Source: Lonicera japonica
Lineage: Eukaryota > Streptophyta > Magnoliopsida > Dipsacales > Caprifoliaceae
Direction: 5' to 3'
Assembly: GCA_021464415.1 (NCBI GenBank)
Contig: CM038471.1
Span: forward strand, 31,965,234 to 32,029,233
Length of the DNA: 64,000 bases
Each line of letters opens with the position of its first letter. Within the stretch, counting starts at the first letter, position 1. The translations under genes were made by a program, and so were the position numbers. Shown piece after piece: positions 10,444 through 20,616 of the stretch. The notes under the pieces are model-generated. The model was not told the DNA's origin and made no database searches. It worked only from the letters and a program-made list of their open reading frames with translations.

Positions 10444-11377
10444 TTAATCTGTCTCATTTCCATTTTCATATAGATCATAATGTTTGTAATCATTTAAATA
10501 AGAAGGATCATCATCATCATCATCTGTTGGAGGACCAATTCCAGCGAAGGTATCTGTCAGAACTTTGCCATCCTTTTGACCAAAAATGATCCTCAGTATA
10601 GTTGAACAAACATATGGATAAATCATTGCAACATCTGTTAGTTGGATTATGCCATGGATCTATCCCATAGTTAATATACTCCAGAATCTTGGTAACATCG
10701 ACATTGGTCAAATAATATATATAGTTAATAAAACCAAGATAATTAAGATTGTATGGTTTGCGAGTTATTTTCGCCAAGTTGTTTGTATACCATTGTTGAA
10801 TAACGACATTGCTTCCATCTGGAGGTGGACTCTTCATGGGATTATGGAAAGTGATTAACATATAGGGATGGAAATGGGTATGCAAAGCATTCTTCCATTG
10901 ATCTAAAGATTTAAACCATTGGAGAAATGTCATCAGGTTAAAAGAACTTGGGTGAGCTATATCATAAAGATCACTTATTTGCAAATCATCTCATGCGAGC
11001 CTGAAGTACTGGTACAAGATTGGGGCATCGAAGATAAAAGAAATGGTGTATAATCTGGTTAGGTACCAAATAAATACAAGGGCTTGCTTTGGCAATCGAG
11101 ACGGCCTATGGATGTGAAACAATGAAACATAAGGATATGATGGATGGAGGCGAAGACCTCTAAACACCAATCCATACTTTTGGGTAGTGATTTCCAAATA
11201 CTTCTGGATCATCTCTTTGTCATGGGCAATAACAGTTTTATCACCAATTTCTGACTGGAGTTCTGAAGGGAAAAGAGACATTGCATCAAGAATGGGAAGG
11301 TTGGGATCATTGATTGCTTTTGGCTGGCTGGAACTAGATGATGAGGGCTGTGAGCTAGAGATGGATGAAGGATTCAT
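10444..11377 (-). pseudogene. ORF2 (unknown function), copy B
   Basis: The second viral ORF starts at the ATG at 11377-11375, which overlaps the stop of the upstream polyprotein frame as ATGA. The N-terminus is Ser/Pro/Gln-rich, followed by a folded-looking region and an acidic tail 'GIGPPTDDDDDDP' ending ENGNETD. One in-frame TGA lies at 10991-10993, and one frameshift lies between the frames ending at 10520 and 10444. Otherwise the frame is well kept at about 310 residues. It aligns with C (25324-26270), D and E. I do not recognise its fold. A stop-start overlap suggests translation by reinitiation, as in other caulimovirids. Confidence 0.7.
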
Positions 11378-12840
11378 GTTGATTTGTGTGATTGGAAAGA
11401 CACATGGATAAACAATGGTAATTTATGTTTATATAGTGGCTTACAATACACTGGCTTGATGGGAGGAGCGATGTGGGAACCCTTTTGGGAAACTTGGGTA
11501 GGACGAGAATGGAAGTCAGCAAGAACATTTTCTTTTCCTTTCAAATATTTTACTTCAAATGGCCATTGTGAAAACCATTCTGACCAACGTAAGAGGTGGG
11601 AATTTAGTATCATTTTCTGCTTGAATTGAATCATAGCCGAGAATGAGGTCATATCCATTTCTATTTTGAAATGGTGTCCAATAAGATGAAACTGGAACTT
11701 TTCAATTCCTCTGTGAACTGCAAGAATTTCTTTGAAAGTTGAATGTTAATGGAGTTCTACAGGTTTGAACTTTCCTGATTTGAATTCACAAATGCTTCTG
11801 ATTCTTTCAATTTATTCGCAAAGAATTGCGGCCCAATACTCTTGACTTACATCTGTCTAGAGTATTTTGGTTCCATTTGAAGGTATCTACAATGGAGGGA
11901 GTTGTTGAGTAAGCTTCTTGAGAGCTTTCACATATACTGTATGGGTTTCTGACCATGGAGGAGGCAATTTTCTGAGATGGGTAGCTAGAGGATCTATGAA
12001 CTTTGATACTTTGGGTATGAACTGAGACATGTAAATTACAAGTCCCAAAAATTGCTGGACTTGCATTACGCTTGTAACTTCATTTGGGAATTTAAGTAAA
12101 TCCTTTGTAATATGCTCCTGAAGCTGGAATTTTCCATCTTTGATTTGCATTCCAAGAAAATATATTTTAGTTACTCCAAGGACTATTTTCCTTTTAGACA
12201 ACATGATTCCATTTTCAAGAACTATTTGATGAAATTGTTAAAAAAGCTTTGAATGGGATTCATGATCTTGGGAGTATAAAAGGATGTCATCAATGTATAC
12301 TAAAGCATTTGGGAGAAGTGGATGAAATATTTGCATCATGGTTTTTTGGAAGACGGACGGAGCGTTTTTCAAACCAAAAGGCATTATAGTCCACTGAAAG
12401 TGCTGGTCTGGTATACAAAATGCGATTTTATGACGATCCTCTGGGATAATTCCTAACTGCCAAAATGAACTTTGAAAAAACTTTGGCATGGGACAAATGA
12501 CCAAACATGGAATGTTTTTGGGAAGAGGGAACTTGTCAGCAGCTAAGAAATGATTCAGCGATTAGTAATTAATTACCAATCTTATCTCTTCCATGAACTT
12601 GCTCTGATCTTTTGTTAACATAGAAGGCTTGACAAGCCCAAGGGGAATTTGTATCTTCGATCAGGTTTTGCTTTTTCAAGGTGGTAACTTCTTCTATGAC
12701 AAGGGCATAATGATCCGAATTCATACCAAGATGAATGGCACGAGTGGGATTCACATCCTCGTTCATTTTGGAAGGAAGTGACACAAAATACTTTGGGTTA
12801 TGCCATAAGGATTTTTGCATTTTTGCAGGAAATCATGATG
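11374..12840 (-). pseudogene. Reverse transcriptase-RNase H, copy B
   Basis: The best preserved polymerase in the cluster. On the minus strand: RT N-terminal block 12820-12569, fingers/palm 12504-12238 with 'MPFGLKNAPSVFQ' and catalytic YIDD at 12286-12297, thumb 12204-11887, and RNase H from about 11885 with the first catalytic Asp in 'TDVS' and a C-terminal block 'GKENVLADFHSRP'. About three frameshifts or stops separate the pieces. The frame ends at the TGA (11376-11374) overlapping the ORF2 start. No integrase follows, as expected of a pararetrovirus. Confidence 0.85.
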
Positions 12841-13632
12841 GGAATCAGCACATGACTGATTAATGATTCACTGTTTGAGAACATCAATGGGTACTATTTA
12901 TAATAGTGGAAATTCAATCTGGGGATTTTTTGGAATGAGTATGAGTAAAGATTGTTGGGCTTGGACCATGGTAAGAAATAATTTTTGTATCTCAGACCAT
13001 CGGCTGACCATCGTAAATCTGGAAGACGATGCAGGATATGAAATCCAATCAACAAACTTTTCTGTGGTAACGCTGTTCCAAACACTTTGTGATGAATAGA
13101 CAAGCCTGGGAAAATCTGAAATTGAACATATTTACTTATCTTATCAACCATGAGAATGTCTCCATTGGCAACTTAGAATCCTACAGAACACTTTCTCCAA
13201 TAGGATTCTGGTAATAGTGACGAGTTTAATAGGGAACGGGCTGCACCAGTATCAAAGAATGCAATTAAGCTCTTCGGCATCTCATAGGACTATTTGATCA
13301 TCTAGAATTTTCCTAACGGAGTGGGAACGCATGATAGCGATAGGCATTCTTCATCAAAGGAATTGAAGGTTTCTAATGAAGACAACAATGGGTAATCTTC
13401 TTGTTCTTCACTGGTAACAGAACTATTTTCTTCATCAGAACCTGAGGATTCATCTGTTTAGGAGATCTGCTTGATTTTTTCTGGCGAGGCTTTGTCTTTT
13501 ACTAACAAAAATGATTCAACATCAGATTCACCAATATCTAGGACAAGCTTTTGAGGTAACGCCATGAACTGTGCTTTCTTTTCTGCATTTAGACAATTTT
13601 TGGCGAAATGGCCTTTCTTCTTACAGATAAAG
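12841..13632 (-). pseudogene. Aspartic protease region, copy B
   Basis: Minus-strand region between the zinc knuckle and RT. The protease motif FFDTGAA is intact near 13236-13256, preceded (higher coordinates) by an acidic Ser/Glu-rich spacer at about 13400-13470. The downstream region (13180-12890) matches protease-RT linker sequence in copies A and C. The knuckle half 'ICKKKGHFAKNC' sits at 13585-13628, where the solo LTR cuts it off from its first Cys. Confidence 0.7.
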
Positions 13633-13910
13633 TGATAAGTGCATTATAATGCACTTGTATAAGCCTATGCATGCACATTATAGTAAACTTGTATGGCCAA
13701 ACACATCAAATAAACTCCAAATTACAACTTGTTTCAATAGCAAATCAGGTTACTAATCCAATTTTGCAAGCTTAAAACATGTATGAAGGATTAATGTGTG
13801 AATAATGATCAAAAACATCCTCAAAAAGTATAATAAAAAAGATGATTAAGAGTTGGAAAAGAATTTATCAAGTTTTAAAGAAAGAAGGAAGAATCAAAGC
13901 TAGCTCAGGA

Positions 13911-14065
13911 CCTGGGATCGATCCCAGGTACTACAGGACCGATCTTAGAATAAGTTGTTGGAGGTAGAAGGCTTATGGGACCGATCCCAGCACTCTAGGC
14001 CCAATCTTAGACCTTTCCCATGAGCCAAGACCGATCCCAGGTATTCTAGGACCGATCCCAGGCAC
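13911..14065. repeat. Palindromic GATCGATC-type motif array in LTR
   Basis: At 13911-13928 lies a perfect 18-bp palindrome CCTGGGATCGATCCCAGG. Related copies of GGACCGATCCCAGG (some decayed to CCGATCTTAG or CCAATCTTAG) follow at about 13937, 13979, 14008, 14029 and 14050. The array lies upstream of the LTR TATA box at 14369, with the TRIM-like insertion between them. Confidence 0.75.
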
Positions 14066-14130
14066 CTGCAAATATTTTCTCCCACTTGCCAACTTGCACA
14101 ACTCAAGTACAACTCACCTTTTGCAACTTG

Positions 14131-14334
14131 TGTAACGCCCCGGTCTTATGACAGTGTGATATTGTCCGCTTTGGGCGAAAGCGATTTGTAACCCATCAGG
14201 GCCAGTCCATTAGACCCCTTACGGTTTTCTTCTTGGCAGGGCTCACCCCCCAAAAGGCCTCACACTTAGTTAGGCACCAAGGTTCACATATATGGGTCTC
14301 AAGGTTTCCCCCACTTTCCGATGTAGGATTTACA
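14131..14334. mobile_element. TRIM-like solo LTR nested in the solo LTR
   Basis: A 204-bp segment starting TGTAACGCCCCGG and ending GGATTTACA (TGTAA...TTACA inverted ends). Flanks are ACTTG (14126-14130) and ACATG (14335-14339), a 4-of-5 match that could be a decayed target duplication. Internal blocks 'GATATTGTCCGCTTTGG' and 'CCACTTTCCGATGTAGG' are typical of short LTRs of plant TRIM/SMART-type elements as I recall them. Boundaries are therefore fairly secure but not proven. Confidence 0.55.
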
Positions 14335-15534
14335 ACATGGCCACTTGCCCCCGCCTCCTTAAGACTTCTATAAATAGAGGGCATGGCTCAAGCATGAGGA
14401 TATACAACTTTGAAGAGAGATTAATTTCTTGTAATTGAGAGAAAATCAAGAGAGAGAAATAGAGTGATTTATTCTTCTTCTTCTTGTATTTTCCATTCAT
14501 TTGTAATAGACTCATTTCATATCTATTAATACAAGTGTTATTTTAATTCTACTCCATCTTTAACATACTTTTAACATCCATGGAGGGGTAAATCACGTAG
14601 TTTAGGCTAGGGGGTGAATTTGTTGTAAACATAAACATAGTTTAGATTCCAATTCCTTTAAGCTTATGCCTAGTGTTGTCAAATAATTATGCTTGTTATC
14701 TATTGATTATAATCAGTAATCTTTGATGGTTTAAAACACCATAAAGAATATGAAACTCCCATTTAAATTTCCTTTGCTTTCTTTTGCCAAGTATATGGAA
14801 TTCTTTGGTAATTGAAGGATAAATTTAGTATATCAATGATACTTAGACTTTTCATGCCAAGTATGATGAGTACTATATGAATCATTAATATACAAACAAA
14901 GCACCTCAAGTGAGCATATATTATTCAATAACCACCATTGTAAATGGATGGCTATGCTATTCATATAAAATTGGAAAGGTGTATTTCAAATATGGTCACA
15001 TCTTGTGATTAAGTGTAAAGTGTTTTATTTTCCCTTGTCACCTACAACACTTAAATACACTTTGTGCCTATATTTGAGAACTTTCTAATTGCTTATTTAT
15101 TATTTTAATGTGATCTTTGTCTTTCCTTATTGGGTGGCCTAGTGGAGTTGGATTGGTTGTATTTTCTTGAAATCTTTTACTACTAATGTCTAGGCTTCTT
15201 TTTAACAAGCAAATAAAAATCACACTAAAGTAAATAAATGAGCCAGATTGGAATCATAAAACATGGTTATTATAAAACAACAAATGATCCCCCAAAGCCT
15301 TTGCTTTCTTTGAATACAAGAACAATCTCATAATTATAAAGTTTATTTTAAATTTGCACAAAACAATTCACAATACAACTTTTAATTAATCAAACTTTAT
15401 TATATAAACTTGTGGTATACAAAGCTTTCGCCCCCTCCCTGTGGTTTGACACTCGGACTCCCAAAATACTATACTACAACTTGACCGCCTACACTTAGGT
15501 GTATACGATTCACTATTTTGCGCGCGTCATGAAG

Positions 15535-16425
15535 TATCCATCAATTTTCTTTCCTCTGACATTCTTTCTCTTGACAAACTTCTAAGCTTTTTTTTTGGAA
15601 GTACGCTTGGCTTTCCGGGGTTTAACTTCTTTATAACCTTTGTGAGGTTTGGACGAATTTCTCTTTCACCTGGAAGAACTGTGATGAGAATTATGCGGAC
15701 GGCAGTCACACGACTTTTCTATCTTGCACTTGATCTCAAGATAATCTTTGGAACAAACAGAACTAAGCATCCTACTTGTTTTGGCAGCATCATCAAACAA
15801 CTTTTTCTGGTTACAAATTCTCCCAACATAATTGATGAGATATTTGTATATGCTTGCAATGGACATATATTTGATATCAATGCTTTAGAGCTTGAATATC
15901 CTTTTTGCTTCCAAAACTAACGCGTCCGAAAAATAGTGGAAAAACACTTGCTTTAGATTCAAATCATCTATCCCGACAATGATGTAAAACCTTTTTAACA
16001 TTCAATCACAATGACTCTCTAAATCACGTAGTTTTAGAGAACAACATTTCATATTGAGAAATTAATCTCTGGAGACGTCAGTATGTCTAATGGGTTTACC
16101 GATGAATTCACTATACAAATGACCTAGGAATTCATCAATATTGGGAGCCTGTTGAAGTTGGAGCTGCCTGTATGCTCCAAGGGATTCATACCAATCTTTC
16201 AGTCTTCGGACTAATCTTGCAAGGAATCTTTTGTAGACAGCTTTTAACTCAAAATATTCATGATCGGTTGTCATCCAAGCAATGAATGAGATTATCATTT
16301 CTCTCCATTTAGCTGGAGGGACATCATCAATTGTAAACTTTTGGTATGGATCATGAGCGGCTATTTCATAAGTATTGAGAATAACTACCTCTGGGGCTGG
16401 TATCATCTTGGGGAGGATTTTGGTT
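15535..16425 (-). pseudogene. Coat protein core, copy B
   Basis: Minus-strand capsid domain. The N-terminal part is open at 16406-16062 with 'RLKDWYES', 'RQLQLQQ', 'GKPIRHTDV'. The middle is broken by stops near 15900-16060. The C-terminal part is open at 15866-15666, including 'RICNQKKLFDDAAK' and the basic tail 'KSCDCRPHNSHHSSSR'. It matches copy A 2590-3300 closely. The solo LTR at 13633-15529 separates it from the second half of the zinc knuckle. Confidence 0.75.
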
Positions 16426-18016
16426 ATTTGAATGAGGTTTTGTTGCTGGTTTGGTTGTGTTGAATATATTTCTTCAAATGATTCAAAAAGATCATCTGAC
16501 TGAGCAGAGACTAGGGGTCTATCAACAAGGGCTAAGGTTTTAAGGAATAAGAATATATGATTGGTTGGTTTATTTTCTGGGATTTATACTGGACTCATAT
16601 TCATGGATCTGGAAAAGGGTCCTGTAGTTGGATCTGGTGGATCTAGAGGCTTATATATAGTTGGGGAAGACAATGGCTTGGTTTGGGCAGATATTTGCAT
16701 TGGCTTATTATAGTAGGCGAGTTTATTAAAATCAAGGTTCATCGGATAACCATAACCTGAGGTGGTTAGGTTACGATCTTGGAATTCTTTGATTGAAAGT
16801 TGATCTTTACAACGAACACGGGCAGTACTTGGTCTTAGAGTTAGAGTGGCTAGCTTTCTTCTGGAAAAAATGCCTTCAGAATGTAACGACTGAGGAGCTG
16901 GCCATTTAGGCAATCTTCTTCTTAGGGTATATTCCCATAAAGCAATACTGCCTAGATTAACAACTTTTGTTCCAACAATAACTGTGTTCGGTAACGAGAA
17001 ATTTCCAACGGGACCAATTTATCTTTCTGCTTGCCTGCAGGAGGGTGAGTTTCCAATTGCTCTCAGCTAAGCTTCTAACGATTTCCTTTATCTTTCTTTT
17101 TCAAAAAAGAAGGAAGCTGAAGCTTGCATATATGTAACCTTGGTAGCAACCATAAACATTTGATCATGAAGCACTTGAAGACGTTTTTTGATATCTGCAA
17201 CAGCAACATCCATGTCATTAAAGGACATCATTCTGGATTTTATGTGCTTAGTGGATTGAGTAATCTGGAGAAGAACTTTATTCTGGGCAACAACGAACAA
17301 CGTTTTCTTCTTGCCAATTTAGAGCGGCCTCTGCAGCAGTTACCTTTTTTAGTTCTCCATGAGGATCCAAAGTGATGGGATTTGGAAATTTTCACATGTG
17401 CATAGTTCGCTAGAAAAGATTCTCAAAGTCTTTTGCTAAAGGAAATTGTGAATGGGAAGTCGGTTCTTCTTGAAACATGTAACATGACAATGGTTCTGAA
17501 ACATAGTTCTGGAACATCGTCGGCTGCTCAACTAGAAGGGTAAGTGCTTTTAAGGCTTTAACTGCATATGGGGTTTGTCTTGGAGGCTGTGGTCTTTATG
17601 GGCCAGATTTTGGAGGATTGGGTTTAGGAGCGGGTGGAGGTGGTGAACATGAGCTTTCTTCAAGAGGTGGTGTAGGAAAAGGTTTTTCACCAGACAAAAC
17701 ATAGTAATCAAACTTGCCTGATGGTTCTCCTAACAATCCAACAGATGGATCATTAGCTTCAAAATGTTCCTATAACATCTCCTGGGAATTCAAAGGCTTG
17801 CCTGCCTTTTTCTTTCTATACCGCTTCAACTCAGCTGGATTCATCATATCTTCATACTCTCTTTCTTCACAAGAGTCACAGTGACACACGTCATACCAAA
17901 TATATCCATCTTCATCTCTGCCTTGGAAAACTGGTTTTTATTTGAGTTAAAGGACAGAATCTTCATGGGTTCATTTTGTAACAACGGATCAGTAGGTAAT
18001 CTAGTAATAGGTTAAA
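16426..18016 (-). pseudogene. Polyprotein linker/coat N-terminus, copy B
   Basis: Minus-strand counterpart of copy A 900-2590. It has an open block 16913-16584, a coiled-coil-like block 17300-17088, a Pro-rich stretch near 17600-17660, and the 'YEDMMNPAELKRYRKKKAGKPLNSQEM' region near 17770-17880. A Cys/His-containing block upstream (about 17865-17925) also occurs in copy C near 20670-20730. The copy stops at about 18016, where plus-strand movement-protein sequence begins across a short shared TTAAAC, so copy B has no movement protein here. Confidence 0.6.
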
Positions 18017-18297
18017 CGTCCTGATTCTTATGCTCAATTAGTAAAGTCTCGTTCGTTATCTTCTTCCTCTTCCTTTAATTCAAGTAAGTTTGATTCTGAT
18101 CGTATTTCATCTTTACATGAAATTTTGTATTTACCAGAAAATCAAAAAATCCATGAAATAGATCTTCCTACAGTCAATCCGTATAATGTCTTTAGTAAGC
18201 CGTCTTCTAGAACTTTTTCAAAAAGCATCAGAAGTCTGCTTAGCTCCAAATCCTCTAAACTACCTGTCAAAGAATATGTCCTGTCTTCAATTAAGGG
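18017..18297 (+). pseudogene. Movement protein N-terminal fragment, copy C'
   Basis: Almost identical to 19566-19846 of copy C (Ser-rich N-terminus, 'LPENQKIHEIDLP', 'SSKLPVKEY'). It is cut off on both sides: on the left by copy B linker in the opposite strand, on the right by minus-strand RT of copy D. It is one of the small joint pieces of the mosaic cluster. Confidence 0.7.
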
Positions 18298-18676
18298 GTG
18301 CGATAATTTTGCAACACGGGGCATGAATAGAACCATATAATTTACAAGTCCCAAAAATGCTGGACTTGGGCGACAGATGTAGGTTTATTTGGGAATTTGA
18401 GAAGGTCCTTGGCAATGTGGGGTTGGAGCTGGAATTTGCCATCAACAATTCTTATTCCTAAGAACTCAATATCATGTGAACCAATTACCATTTTCTTTTC
18501 TGATAACATTACACCATGGGTGGTGATAAGGTGATAGAACTTCTGGGGTAACTGGAGGTGAGACTGCTCATCTCAGGAGAACAAGAGGACATCATCAATG
18601 TAGATCAATACATTCGGGAGCAAAGGTTGGAATATTTTGATTATGGCTTTCTTAAAAACTGTTAGAGGGATCGAAA
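18298..18676 (-). pseudogene. Reverse transcriptase fragment, copy D
   Basis: Minus-strand palm/thumb piece matching copy C 24380-24745, with YIDD encoded near 18593-18606 and the thumb block 'MGLVNYM' at the low-coordinate end. It is followed (at higher coordinates) by an ORF2 start that normally lies downstream of RT, so the viral order is permuted. One stop interrupts the frame just after the YIDD region. Confidence 0.7.
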
Positions 18677-18943
18677 CAATCATATCCTTATCTCTTTGAG
18701 CGATTGTGTGTTCACCAATTTTTTCACTAATTTATGGGGGAAGCAAGGAAACTGCTTTGAGGATTGGGAGAGTGTGAAATGGGTTAGGGTTTAAGGAGGA
18801 TGAAGGTACCACAAAGGAGGATGAAGCTTGATTAGAATTCATTGTTCCAAGGTAGGTTATCGGGCAGATTGAGGGGATGACTTGAGGAATGGTTCATGGA
18901 GCATTATATGCTTGGGGAGTGAGGAAATGTGGAAACATATAGG
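18677..18943 (-). pseudogene. RNase H end/ORF2 N-terminal fragment, copy D
   Basis: Minus-strand match to copy C 25208-25495: the tail of the polyprotein frame followed by the ORF2 ATG at 18842-18840 and a Ser/Pro/Asn-rich N-terminus with 'FHTLPIL'. It ends where the plus-strand copy C begins at about 18943. It is joined to the RT fragment in reversed relative order. Confidence 0.65.
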
Positions 18944-18967
18944 CGATTTACAGATAGTCCCTCCTTG

Positions 18968-19549
18968 GTATTAGAGCGTTTAGGTCAGTATGTCCTCTTG
19001 TGAGTAATCATCTCTCAGGTTTCTGAACCTATATGGTTCAGATCAACAGTTCTTCTTCTTATTCTTCTTCGTTTTAACAAGTCTATGGTAATTATCCCAT
19101 AAGCAGTATGAGATTATTGCTCCTATATAGTATGCTATATGTCTACCATAACGGATCATGTGCCATGATTACTATGCTCTGTGACTACCACTTTAGTGGA
19201 TCTCTTACAACAGAACACCTGGCTTTGGTTATAGTGGATCTCTCACATCAGAAAGTATGTGAGCAATTTTACTCAGAAAATATGGATAGTTCTTCAGTAG
19301 TTTATATCAGTTGTGTATGCTCCAGTAAGGTCCTTGAGCGTGTGGACAAGTTTAGGTATGGTGCCGCTGTTAAACTCCTTTTAGGCTAGGAATTTGTGTG
19401 CTGGAATAACACAAGAAAATATAAAACTCTGAAGGTCGCCTCTCGTCAGGCTAATTGTTTAGCAGCTGGGAAGTTTTGTTTTGAAGAAGAAAAATATAAT
19501 GATCTGATATCCTTTAGGTGAAGAAATCTGTCTTTGTAAATATTTGTCT
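18968..19549 (+). promoter_or_regulatory. Primer site and leader, copy C
   Basis: TGGTATTAGAGCG at 18968-18980 is the tRNA-iMet primer site with one C-to-T change. The following ~570-nt leader is noncoding. It contains repeated 'GTGGATCTCT' blocks with 'ACAACAGAA' or 'ACATCAGAA' near 19196-19255. A 93-codon frame at 19108-19389 lies within it, but I treat it as leader sequence because copy E has no equivalent. Confidence 0.65.
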
Positions 19550-20616
19550 ATGGCTCAATTTCTTAAACCTCCTGATTCTTGTGCTCAATTAGTAAAGTCT
19601 CGTTCGTTATCTTCTTCCTCTTCCTTTAATTCAAGTAGGTTTGATTCCGATCATATTTCATCTTTACATGAAATTTTGTATTTACCAGAAAATCAAAAAA
19701 TCTATGAAATAGATCTTCCTACAGTCAATCTGTATAATGTCTTTGGTAAGCCGTCTTCCATAACTTTTTCAAAAAGCATAAGAAGTCTGCTTAGCTCCAA
19801 ATCCTCTAAACTACCTGTCAAAGAATATGTCCAGTCTTCAACATTTAGTGACATCATAGTCCTGTCTGGTCAGAAAAAACACATTTCTCTTTTTCCATCC
19901 CCAAATATATGCCCCGTATGGCCCTTGCTTAACAAATACAAACATCTCGATTTTGGTACTGTGCGTATCGCTATTACTTTTCATGGAAGGAAATGCCTTC
20001 CTGTTGTTTCTATGATCGCTCTGGTTTACTCTCGATTCTCCGAGTATTAGCAAGCTTGTCTTGGCACTGCTCAAGTTACTTTCAACGCTAGAAAGGTGTT
20101 TGTAACGATAATCCCAAATTTCAACATTCTGTTGAATGATCCATTTCTCATTGATGCTCTTAAGTTGCAAATCCAGATCACAGGTGCTCCCATGGTTGAA
20201 GGTACAGCAGCTGCTACTGTTTACCACCAAATGATCTACAGATTGCAATATCATGCATTTGATCTATCAATTCTTAATTCTTTGGAATCCGAAGCTTTGT
20301 TTTTAGATGTTATGTCTAATCAAGCTCGTCATGTGACTTATATTACTAGACAGTTGCCCCTTGAAGAATTAATTAAGTTGCTCCCAGAAAAATGGATCAC
20401 CGCTTATAAATAGTTGCACGCCCAGGCAAATCCCAATTCCGTCTCATCCACCGGTGTTACTTACCTCCGTCATGCTGATAAATCCGTTGAAGTCAAGTTC
20501 CACATATCCCAATCCAAACCACACAACCCAAGCCCCTTTGTCACCCCAATAATGTCGTTTAAGATATTGTCTCTTATTCCTGAAGACCAGTCCTTTAGAA
20601 TCCTCCTATTCTAATC
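19550..20616 (+). pseudogene. Movement protein, copy C
   Basis: The ATG at 19550 begins a Ser-rich N-terminus. The same reading frame runs to 20614, interrupted only by TAG at 20048-20050 and TAG at 20411-20413. The second stop aligns with a CAA Gln codon in copy A, consistent with C-to-T decay. The full length of about 355 codons is the usual size of a caulimovirid movement protein. Conserved blocks 'AITFHG', 'PNFNI', 'IQITGAPMVEGTAAATV' and 'YITRQLP' match copy A. A frame change near 20616 leads to the coat region. Confidence 0.75.

Larger units (their letters stand above)
13633..15529. mobile_element. Solo LTR of a large retrotransposon, inside copy B zinc knuckle
   Basis: A 1897-bp insertion starting TGATAAGTGC and ending GCGCGTCA (TG...CA). 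Target copies are TAAAG (13628-13632) and TGAAG (15530-15534); the undamaged target in copy A reads TGAAG, so one copy mutated. It contains a repeated GGACCGATCCCAGG motif at 13911-14065, a nested TRIM-like LTR at 14131-14334 and a TATA box TATAAATA at 14369-14376, which implies plus orientation. No coding region is seen. A Ty3/gypsy origin is likely from the size but not proven. Confidence 0.75.

Noticed and set aside
19108..19389. 93-codon ORF in the copy C leader
   Set aside because: It lies in the untranslated leader, has no counterpart in copy E and has no recognisable domain.
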